Assembly (NCBI GenBank): GCA_946406115.1
Contig: OX291562.1
Span: 5,238,001-5,302,000 of the forward strand
DNA: 64,000 nucleotides
Source: Apoda limacodes
Lineage: Eukaryota; Arthropoda; Insecta; Lepidoptera; Limacodidae
Direction of reading: 5' to 3'
Shown here in pieces: positions 55,116 through 64,000 of this stretch (position 1 is the stretch's first letter; every line of letters begins with the position of its first letter). The notes under the pieces are model-generated. The model worked only from the letters and a program-made list of their open reading frames with translations, searched no databases and had not been told where the DNA came from. The position numbers were made by a program, and so were the translations under genes.

Positions 55116-56335
55116 ATATTTTTCGCAAGTTGCTTCTACATACAATAAAAACTTATGGACGATAACCCAACACCACCTTGGGATAGTTGTTCGGCCGCCT
55201 GGAAGTAGAATAAGTTGCCAGATTTAAGCAATATGGAGCCACTCTCCTGTACTTAGACTTCCGATAGCCCTTTATATCCCAGCGTAACTAAATAGGATTT
55301 TCACAGAAAATTACCTCTGTGACAGGCCACAGCATAATGCTGAGTGGTATCTCCTTCCTCTCTTCCTCCTCCTCCTCCTTCTTTATACTTAAAATACCTA
55401 TGTAGATAATTAATGTATTTTGATCCTCAAAATCAATATTTTCTTGTTCTTCTTTTTCTTTGTCATTGATGATGTTAACGGGATCTCTAACGGAGATTCT
55501 TTGCACCGCCTGTGCCACCACTACCTTGACCGCTGCCATAGTCAGGACTAGCCGGGGACTACGGGTCGAAGTCGACAGTTTTGCCAATAATCCATGACAC
55601 CCATGAGAAAATTCGGGGTTGTTCCCTTCTGATCTGCCCCCACCACACGATATTTATGTATACTTTGATATGACCTGATTCTTGTACTTGTCACGGGCAG
55701 TGCAACAAAGTAAAAAAAGAGACTTCAAGTCCTTCCGACCGTGATGCCACCCACCAGAAAAGACAGAGAAAAACAAGTCATTAGGGATAAAAAATACTGT
55801 TTATCTGTCGCGAAGTAGAACGCAGTAAATAAAGAAAACTGATGTCTCCAAAGATAGGAAATGAAACTTATTTAATGAACTGGCATTATTTGGTGAATTT
55901 AGGGTTTCGTTTTCCTTAGTACCTTCTGGGGTAACTGAAGTTAGTAAACCGGTAAAGAATTTAGTTTTTGTTATTTTTTACTATTCGTATGCGGATCATA
56001 ACAATAGCAATTTAATTATTTTACGATAACTTTATAATTTTGTTTTTTATTATTTTACACGTGGATATTGTATACTCTGCCGTACACTTTTTTTTTATCA
56101 AAAATATCAGTAGCTCTGCATACATAAGATTTGTTGTAATCAATTAAATTTTCTTCGTTTTTCCGAATGTAAAGAAAGTTTGTTTTTCTTTTACGTCGTA
56201 ACGGAGCATCCATTTTCCTGTACATTAACAATTGGGTCCCGGTTTTTTTTTAACCACGTCTCGCATATCGATCGCCAATCCATGCACTAAGGTTATACTG
56301 TCTAGGCCTAGACCGAGAATTTTGGATTGTGTTTA
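55116..56335. other. unassigned stretch
   Basis: A CTTCCTC-type pyrimidine run lies at 55,348-55,384. The minus-strand open frame 55,288-55,587 (Glu/Lys-rich because of that run) has no recognised domain. No clear gene was seen. Confidence 0.35.
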
Positions 56336-56339
56336 TATA

Positions 56340-56860
56340 TCGGTCAATCAGTCAGCTCCTCCCGCCCCAAATTTGGTGATAACGTGGGATAAGCGTGGGA
56401 TTTTCGAGGCAACTGTTTGATTATATTAAAGAAGTTTGTTCAAGTGGAATTCGATTGTAGTTACTCCCGCAGGAACTTTTGAATTTTTCGTAATAAAAAG
56501 GGCCTGTGCCCTTCTCCGTATCTTCAACTATCTCTGTGCGTTATTTAAGCTCAAATTTGAAAATCTTTTGAAAATTTTTAATTTTTTGATATAAAAACTA
56601 GCCTATGCCCTTTGAACTATCTCTGAGCAAAACTTCAATTTAATTGGATAATTGGATGTTGTGTTGCGGCGGGATTGAGTTAGAAACGTTATAGAAACTT
56701 CGCGGTAGGTTTCAGAATAAAAAGTAGCCTATGAGCTATTCCATAATATAATCTATTTTTTCGTCAAATTTAATCCAGGTCCGTTCAGCCGTACTGCCGT
56801 GATTGAGTAACAAACATCGATCCAAACTTTCGCATTTTTAATATTAGTATAGATGTATAT
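56340..56860 (+). repeat. nested RTE-like tails
   Basis: 'cccgccccaaatttggtgat' opens a copy, and two later internal blocks ('aaaaactagcctatgccct', 'aaaaagtagcctatgagcta') repeat the middle of the tail. The end 'cgcatttttaatattagtat' is the usual 3' terminus. Confidence 0.65.
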
Positions 56861-56889
56861 GATGTTTTTGCACACCTAATTACCATAAA

Positions 56890-57230
56890 GTTTTTTTTTA
56901 TACGACTTAGGTGGCAATCAAGCTTACGAGCTGCCTAATGGTAAGCGGTCACAGTAGCCTATGGACGCTTGCAACACCAGGGATAACACTCGCGCGTTGC
57001 CGACCCTTTGTTCTAAATGTGAGATTGAATTCCCTGCTGATGGAGAGTGGTGCGATGGTAGAAAGTACCCGTGGGCACATTACGAACAATTCCGCAGATC
57101 ACATCCCATTTTACAAGCGGTAGAACACACACAGAGCGGTACGGCAAGTAAGTTTTGGATCGTCGACAATTCTCACTGCCCGTCGTTGCACCGAGTCAAA
57201 AGGGTCAAGCTAGTATCCGGGTTTTAAAAC
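56890..57230 (-). pseudogene. LINE-J 3' end with ORF2 remnant
   Basis: The minus strand gives ORF2 pieces (ELSTIQNLLAVPLCVC in another frame and 'gttctaccgcttgtaaaatg') with frameshifts and an internal gap. Then come the 3'UTR and an A-tail, seen as T at about 56,890-56,899. It is broken and 5'-truncated. Confidence 0.75.
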
Positions 57231-57832
57231 ACAAACATTTTAATAATTAATGAAGTCATGAGAAGAATTTTATTACTATATTATACTATTTCAACATTTA
57301 TATTTCAAGACTTAGTTCCAAAACAATGAAGTCATAAGACCATCTAGTACTATTTCATTAAGCACACTGAGTGGTACTCGAAGCACGGAGTAAGTAAGCT
57401 ACCGAGGCACGCAGTAAGTGGAAATATATGTAGTTTCTGTTTGACCTTAGTTTTGTATGCTCTATTGACTCTAGTACCTATTACTGATATCGATATTTGT
57501 ATTGGAGCTTACTAACTATTGTTTTTTTTTTTTATTGCAAGCCTTAGCCTATTTCCTTTCTTATATTTTTCACGTGATTCTTATGAAGTGTACGAGATTA
57601 CAGAGGACTAGGTTTTGCCTGCAGTTCCACCTGCGCTAAATTCTGTTTTTTATGTTCTTCAAAGACTCTTACTTCAGGGAGTCATAAGCGAAGAAAGATT
57701 ATTTCTATGTATGTATTTCTTAATTCTAGAATGAATGTACTAGAACTTTAAAAGTCACTAAGAGCAAAGAGAATATAATATATTACGAAAGAACTAAGAG
57801 TTGATTATAGTAGGTAAGGAAGTTTGTTATAT
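57231..57832. other. unassigned stretch
   Basis: 57,595-57,660 contains a degenerate RTE-like start ('ttttgcctgcagttccacctg'). Otherwise nothing was recognised. Confidence 0.35.
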
Positions 57833-59240
57833 ATATTTTTTTATACCACTAAGGTGGCAAACAAGCTTGCGGTCCGCCTGATGGTAAGCGGTTACCGCAG
57901 CCTATGGACGCTTGCAACACCTGGGGCACTCGCGCGTAGCTGACCCTTCAAATATATAATAACTTCTTTTTTGAAGAACCCCAAACTGTAGTCCTTAACG
58001 AAAACCTTGGCAAATAACTCATTCCACAACCTAAGCGTTCGCAGAAGGAAGTATCTCTAAAACCGCACTGTACGGGACCATTTAGGTTCTAAGGTGTTAA
58101 GATGAATTTCCTGCCGATGGCGAGCGGTGCGATTGAAGAAAGGAGCGGTGGGCATTATTTTAAACAATTCCCCAGAACACATTCCATTGTACAAGAGGTA
58201 GAACACACACAGGGAGGCAAAGTCCTCAGACTGAAGGGCTTGATACCGCAAGTGAGTTTGGGATCGTCGACAATTCTCACAGCCCGACGTTGAATCGAGT
58301 AAAAAGGGCTGAGCTGGTATCCGGGTGCACTCGCCCAGAGATGGCAGAAGTACTCCATATGGGGCCGAACTTGCAAATTGTCACTTGTCACTTCACCTTG
58401 TCTCGCAAATGATTTTGGAACTGAACATCGCTGGAGATGTCAACACCAAGGATCTCAATGCTCTTGGAGATGGAGAGGAGAGTGTTCTGGAATTGTGGGA
58501 CTACAGCGAATGGGGTTTTCTAGACTTGTGTCTGTGTAGGGTTGAATCGGACCAAGTTTCCCTGTCCCCAGTCAGAAACCTTGGACAGAGTGGTCTCAAT
58601 TTGAGACACAAGTACTTTGTAGTTTTTCTCCACATCGGAACGAGGGATGTTTGCACGACCCGTGTAATAAGCGTCTCTAGTAATGTCATCTGCATAGCAA
58701 TGTATGTTGTTGACGTCCAACATGTCATTGATATGCAGTAGAAACAGCGTAGGAGATAGCACAGAGCCTTGCGGGACACCAGCATTTAAGTCGATGCTAC
58801 CATAGCAACTACTATCAACTACGGCTTGTATGCGTCTGCCGGACAAAAAGATAGCCATCCATTTGCACAAACCCTCGCCGGGCACTCCGTAAGATGACAA
58901 CTTCGATAGAAGACCCCGATGCCAGACCCAATCGAACGCCTTCGCTATGTCTAAGCTACATGCCAATGCCTCCCCCTGACTCTCAATGGCTAGTATAGGT
59001 GTGTGAGATACATTAAAAGGTCAACAGCCGAACGACCGTGGCGAAAGCCATATTGACGGTCACTGACCACCTAGAGTATCTTAGAAGCTGTGTTTTGATC
59101 ACACGCTCCATCACCTTGGAGAGGAGAGAGGTAATAGCGATAGGCCTGCAATTCCATAGATCTTATCTATCAACCTTTTTGGGCACCCAGTGCACATTCA
59201 AAGTATTTCATGAAGATGTAAATTGCCTAGTGTGGTAGGA
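57833..59240 (-). mobile_element. LINE-J, longest copy (RT to 3' end)
   Basis: On the minus strand, from about 59,240: RT start (RPIAITSLLSKVMERVIKT, 59,160-59,090 region), motif A to C in the frame at 58,966-58,520, then the frameshifted post-RT region (58,391-58,057), then the 3'UTR to a T-run near 57,833. It supplies the reference order for the short LINE-J pieces elsewhere. Confidence 0.85.
58520..58966 (-). pseudogene. LINE-J reverse transcriptase core
   Basis: 148 codons with motif A (SLDIAKAFDWVWHRGLL), motif B (NAGVPQGSVLSPTLFLLHIND) and motif C (CYADDI, catalytic YADD intact), then VSDWGQGNLVRFNPTQTQ. Frameshifts or stops precede it (59,000-59,160) and follow it (58,500), so no full protein is made. 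The NAGVPQGS...HINDMLD...HCYADD style is that of a Jockey-like family unlike the two other Jockey-type LINEs in the window. Confidence 0.85.
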
Positions 59241-59265
59241 AAGCATAAAGAGACACGTTGTAACG

Positions 59266-59277
59266 CCCCCCCCCCCC
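59266..59277 (+). repeat. poly(C) run of 12
   Basis: Twelve C in a row just beyond the 5' end of the LINE-J copy, in AT-rich DNA. Confidence 0.9.
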
Positions 59278-61739
59278 TTCCCCTTAAAAAACTATAAATA
59301 TGAATTACAATGAAATGTTTTGGCAACCTCGGAGCCCACTATTACTCAACGAGAGAAATCAAAAGAATCGAATTAATTCGATGTAGATAATTATCTTATT
59401 TTTCCAAGCTTGATCGTCAAAAGTGGTAGGACCCGAAAACCGTTGTGTTAAATAAGTAGTAAACCCAGTTGTTTTAGAGGTACGTCAGAGTAATATAGCA
59501 AACAATAGTATATACAAATTAGCGTAAAAGAAAATAGTCAAGAAAATAAATATAGCTAAACTTACGATCATAAGTGATGCCTACTTTGAGTTATCACCAT
59601 TTCTAAAGTCAGTACAAAAACACCTAAACAAAGTAAATACGCGAATATCAAAACTGAAGGACATAGGTACTAAAAGAGTTATATGATTTTTCTGTCATCC
59701 CTACGCAAAGGAACCCTAATTTTTGCTACTTCCACATTTGAAAGTAAAATCCATACGAATGCTAAATCCATTCGTTTTGTAGAGTGGGAACCAGGTAGCT
59801 AAGCGTTCAGGACTTGCGACCTGAAAGTAGGTTTAAGGGGCGCCCCCTTACGATGATATCAGCGCTCACCTACACTAGCTAACCAGCCAAAATAGTAAAA
59901 CCCTACTAACGCCGCTAAGGATGGACATGGATTACACATAGTAATTACTGCATCTTTTGGCAGACCTAGTTCTTTAGTGGGCTGTATAATTATTATGGCT
60001 AGTATAATCTTTGTTCCCACTTCTACTTTAATATAAGATTTATCTTTACCTAGCTGAAAATGTCCTAGCAACAAGGTCCGTAATATATTCCTTCCTACTG
60101 AGGTGATTAGAGGTTTCTTTCTACCATAAATTTCTAACCGGCAAAAGCGAGCCCGTCATTTGGATGTTTTAACATTAATTTAGATATTTTTAAATCACAA
60201 CCTAAAGAATTTCACAACGAATATTTTCACTGTAACTTCTTATATAAAAGTATTTACTAACCAGTAATGGTGGCACGATCTAGCTGTAGTTTAACTCCAC
60301 GTGGTTCCTAGCTTCTAGTGACCCACAAGCGTAGACTATGGACTATTGGTCGGGTAGCGTTTCAACAATTTAAACGACGGCAATTGAATGTTCTGTATGT
60401 AAAGGACCACGCACTTTTATCACCACTAACCCCTCTCTAATAACTTTCTCACCCCACATTTCAATCCCCTCCATCATAATTTTGATTCCGGACGGCTGCC
60501 CGGCCTTCATTAATTTTAACAAAGAAAAAAGAATATCTTTTAAGTATAATTCTAAATATGTTGGTTGGGGTAATATTATAGAGTCCTAGATTAATATGAA
60601 CGGTCTAGATAAATAGCCTTATTATCCTAAGCTAATAGAATATTAATATTATGTTCTAAATGTTCGTAAAGTTTTAACAAACCCCGGGTAAGTTCAAATA
60701 AACTAACACGTCATACCATTATACAGAATACGTGAAAACCAAGACAACTACCCTTTATTATTGTTAAAATATTTATTTTACGAGGCTACCCTACTGGTTG
60801 TTAAACGACTCACTTAGGTAAGTTTCGCGGGTGTTTTCAAAATTATAAAAGTTCTAAGTAACTTAAACTTACGCGGTTAAACTCAACAGTATGGAATTCC
60901 CAATAACAGTAGCATAACTATTTGACTAAGGCAATAAACTTAATAAGAAAAGAAAACCGCGGATAACGAAACAACTCCTATATAGAGGGTCTCCGATTTA
61001 TCCTACGTTTAATATATCCTGAATAAAATTTTATTCGAGTAAAAGTTATGAAACTAAACGTGCTTCAATTTCTATATCACTTAACCACCAATCAAACATC
61101 CAATCACAGTACGTTTTAAAGCATCCATTCTCGCGCCACTGGTTCAAAACTAACGCAACCTCATTTTGTCCAGAGCCCGAATCCATAAATCGGGAGTTAG
61201 ATTACTACCTACATTTAACAATTAATTTTGTGTTGATGTTTATGATTCGTAAGTTTATAATGTAATGTTTTACATTTGAGTCATCGGTATTCAACTTTTT
61301 GTTAGCTTCAAACCTTTCATATAATAAATCATAATTTCTCAGCTAATGTATAAAACAACTGAACTTGTATATTTAAACGCGCCATTCTAATTTAAAGATG
61401 CGTTTTGCTTTAGGTAGTAAGTTTATTGAGAATTGTTTACTAATGTAAATATTCGCGCTAAAACTTGAATAAAAACATTGCATTACAAAAATGTTAAGGC
61501 ATAAATATTGGTATCGTCACAACGTGAGTACAGGACTTAACTCAGGAGCACACAGTTTGAGCACCACTGCTGGTATACCGTCTGGCCCACTCGACTTATA
61601 AACGTCTAGAGAAAGCAACGCCTGCCAGACCTCCAACTAAGTTATGGAGATTTCCAGCATTGTCTTACCGCCCCACGGTACAGTAGGTATCTGTAGGTAT
61701 AGATCATCAAAGTGCAATTAAGTTATTTCCTTCTCCATT
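59278..61739. other. unassigned AT-rich stretch
   Basis: No recognised repeat or gene. The minus-strand frame at 59,859-60,074 (71 aa) has no recognised domain and lacks supporting context. Confidence 0.35.
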
Positions 61740-61845
61740 ACTTCAACTAACCCTGGCTACGCCTTACAGTTCAATTGGATGCTCCGTTACGACGTGGAAG
61801 AAGGACAAACAAGCAAACAAACTTTCACATTTATAATTTTAGGAT
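61740..61845 (+). repeat. RTE-like tail, short
   Basis: 'caattggatgctccgttacg' and 'caaactttcacatttataat' plus TTTTAGGATG match the terminal part of the family. Confidence 0.55.
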
Positions 61846-62064
61846 GTATGGCTGTAGGTTGACGTGGAAAAAGGGTCGGAGGAGGTTTGGGTGAGAAGTA
61901 AATATCGTTCTGCAATAATCAGAACCCTGAGTTCTGCGTAGAGGTATTCTTACAATATTATGGCATAATATAAAAAAGGGTCGCCGTCTTTGTGAGCATG
62001 GTACTTGTTTACTTTTGTAGTTTAAGATTGTTTGGCATACTGACATTATGAATACATATATATA

Positions 62065-62185
62065 ATGCATAGAAAACACCTCAACTCAAAACAAACACAA
62101 TGTTCATCCTATTAATGTTTAATGTTGGTCCGTGCAAAGATCGAACTCACGCCCCTCGGTTCAGGGAGGCAAGCCACAGTAGCTG
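62065..62185 (-). mobile_element. SINE head region, reversed
   Basis: 'gaaaacacctcaactcaaaa', AAAGATCGAACTCACG (reversed box B GAGTTCGATC) and 'cggttcagggaggcaagcc' parallel 49,825-49,940. Confidence 0.55.
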
Positions 62186-63024
62186 AGGATATAACAATCC
62201 TACCTCAATATACGTTATAAGCTGACCTTAGTTTGCTTTAGGACAAAGTATCAAATATAATACTCTTTGCCTGAAAATTCTATTCATACAATTTTAAATT
62301 TAAAAAAAAATTTAAAAAGAATTAAATAAATAAAAAAAAATACAACTGCAGAAACATTAATTGTTAATTTTTTGGTATGTTTTAATTTCTGTTTAGTTAT
62401 TAATGTTTCTGTAGTCGGGTTTTTCAATTTATTTAATAATTATTATATTTATTTACAGCTTTTTAGTGTTATTTTTTTCAATTGTTTTTTTTACTCGTGT
62501 GTGACTATTTTAGTATAAGTGTTGTATATTTTCGTACGCGCCTTTTAAAACCCTTTATTTTGATACCCTACTCGAGGGTCTTGAGCATTTTTTAACCTGC
62601 ACATGAAAGCGCATAAAATCCGCCATTTTCTTTTTTTTTAAAATTTTATATTCCCAGTGTCACTTTCACAATTAACACGATTCTAACGACACCTGTCAAG
62701 CTAAAATCCATCAAGCCGTTTAGGCTACAGAGCGTGCGTATATACATACAACATACATACATATATACATAAAACACCCTCCTTCTGGCGCAGTCGGGTA
62801 AAATACGAATTTATTTTAATATTCCTGTCTTTCACTCACTTTATTTCCATTTTTATTTTAAGTTGATCAATATTGATTCAATCATTTAATTATTTGAATT
62901 CTGAATGATGAATTTTTAGATAAAAAAAGATCACTTCTTCAATAATGTACACTTTGTCTGAGCCGTTATATGCCCAACTTAGAACTAGTGCGGACAGGCC
63001 AAAAATGTATACCATTACATATAT
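62186..63024. other. AT-rich; probable RTE-like remnant
   Basis: 62,575-62,810 contains 'cgacacctgtcaagctaaaa' and 'ccatcaagccgtttaggcta', which I recall as part of an RTE-like 3' region. The rest shows no feature. Confidence 0.35.
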
Positions 63025-63235
63025 ATGCTACAAGCTTTTTCCTGCGGGTCTGCCCGCGATAAATTCATTTATCGGCATGTGATTCCTATATTGTAACTCC
63101 ATAGTAAGGAACTTTACTACATAAAGCTTTAGCTGTTACTGTAGTTCGTCAACGTGGGATTCGGTTACAGTGACCTGCGGTGACCGCTTACCATCAGGCG
63201 GACCGCAAGCTTGTTTGCTATCTTATTGGTATTAA
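63025..63235 (+). repeat. RTE-like start next to a LINE-J 3' end
   Basis: 63,035-63,160 is a degenerate RTE-like tail start. 63,178-63,235 is the LINE-J terminus (GGTGACCGCTTACCATCAGG, 'cttgtttgctatcttattgg') with a short A-run. Confidence 0.65.
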
Positions 63236-63624
63236 AAAAACAAAACTAACTCACTTTCGCATTTATAACATTTGTATAAATAATATTTTAACATACATAT
63301 TACAATATGTATATCAATTAAAACCCACATTTAAGTACAACATTATCATTATCACACTAAGCACTTAGACCCAATATCCGAAATAGTGCAGGCGGTAAGT
63401 GAAACTAAGTGTAACCGTACATTATTTACTTAATTAGTCAACCTACAAGTACGTTGAACATTAAGCACATGTCTGACCTGAAAAATAAATGTAGAGGGTG
63501 AAAATACTACCCTATACCTTCACGTAGTTATATTTACTAGCTTTTCTTTCAAGGTAACTGTAAAGAAGTATACTGATCAAACCAAAACTAACTAAAAATC
63601 CTAACCAAACCATACTAGTCCATA
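63236..63624. other. unassigned stretch
   Basis: No recognised feature was seen. Confidence 0.35.
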
Positions 63625-63860
63625 CTCATATTGTAAATGCGAAAGTTACTCTGTTTGACTGTTATCTCTTCACGCTTAAACCGCCAAACCGATTACAATG
63701 AAATTTGGCATGGAGATAGTTTGAGAATCAGGGAAGGACATAGACATAGAAACGTCAAGTGTGAGTCGGTTTTTTTTTTCTAGAATTGAGGAGTTGCCAT
63801 TGAAATCCTACACTGATAACCTAATTTAGGGCGGGTGGAACTGCGGGCAGAAGATGGTAT
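63625..63860 (-). repeat. RTE-like tail, reversed
   Basis: 'catattgtaaatgcgaaagt', 'tgttatctcttcacgcttaa' and, at the far end, 'taatttagggcgggtggaac' mirror the family, as at 45,590-45,825. Confidence 0.7.
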
Positions 63861-64000
63861 CTATAAGTATGAAGTCTTTAAATGTCTGTTTATTATTGTG
63901 CACTTGAAGAAATGGAGAAGGACATAAAAGACTTGTTTTCGCGGGAATAACTATAACTACAGCTATAACTTGCCATAGGCAACTTTCTTACTACAAAGTA

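Noticed and set aside
55288..55587. Minus-strand 99-aa protein with Glu/Lys-rich centre
   Set aside because: The charged stretch comes from a CTT/CTC microsatellite; no domain and no splice or promoter support.
59859..60074. 71-aa minus-strand frame as a possible exon
   Set aside because: No recognised family and no supporting frames nearby; length is within chance for 64 kb.

Overview
This is eukaryotic, AT-rich, gene-poor DNA and almost certainly from a moth or butterfly (Lepidoptera). The basis is the set of dispersed repeats: tRNA-derived SINEs, Jockey- and CR1-type LINE ends, RTE-like 3' tails, the repeat bounded by AGGGTTCCGTAC ends, and GGTTGCACCA MITEs. These are repeat types I recall as typical of lepidopteran intergenic and intronic sequence; no database search was run. 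I found no convincing host protein-coding exon, no rRNA, no functional tRNA and no prokaryotic feature. Every long open frame belongs to a retrotransposon or lies antisense to one.

Layout. 1-11,690: unassigned AT-rich DNA with scattered repeat fragments, a tRNA-type SINE (about 6,148), a small MITE (about 5,860) and a nearly perfect 64-bp-arm palindrome (7,583-7,752). 11,691-25,809: the most structured part. Two inverted arms of about 2.3 kb (11,691-13,991 and 23,050-25,313) enclose direct-repeat material, an LTR-like fragment and a full-length Jockey-clade LINE on the minus strand (16,141-23,049). That LINE has a 5'UTR, ORF1 (gag-like, three zinc knuckles), ORF2 (endonuclease plus reverse transcriptase, 1014 aa, intact) and a 24-nt poly(A). 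Its 5' half carries a 1,086-bp internal insertion made of rearranged pieces of itself, which fuses the first 105 residues of ORF2 in frame to ORF1.

25,810-37,290: RTE-like tails, fragments of a second Jockey-like LINE ('LINE-J' here) and a pair of inverted arms at 31,685-32,548. 37,290-41,060: a CR1-like LINE 3' part (+), a 5'-truncated Jockey LINE with about 534 open codons of reverse transcriptase (-), and an LTR-like stretch with a TATA box and initiator. 41,060-50,240: RTE tails, a hAT-type MITE with an 8-bp target duplication, an internally deleted LINE-J copy with poly(A), a 39-bp perfect inverted-repeat element holding a hammerhead-like core, and SINEs. 50,240-64,000: more LINE-J pieces (including one with reverse transcriptase motifs A-C at 57,833-59,240), a palindromic MITE (51,758-52,024) and an internally deleted CR1-like LINE.

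How the parts relate. Many short repeats are explained as the 3' ends of LINEs present at greater length elsewhere in the window. The most interesting items are the chimeric LINE, the inverted duplication around it, two palindromic elements that share a core but have unrelated arms, and LINE copies that lost the reverse transcriptase yet kept the 3' tail.
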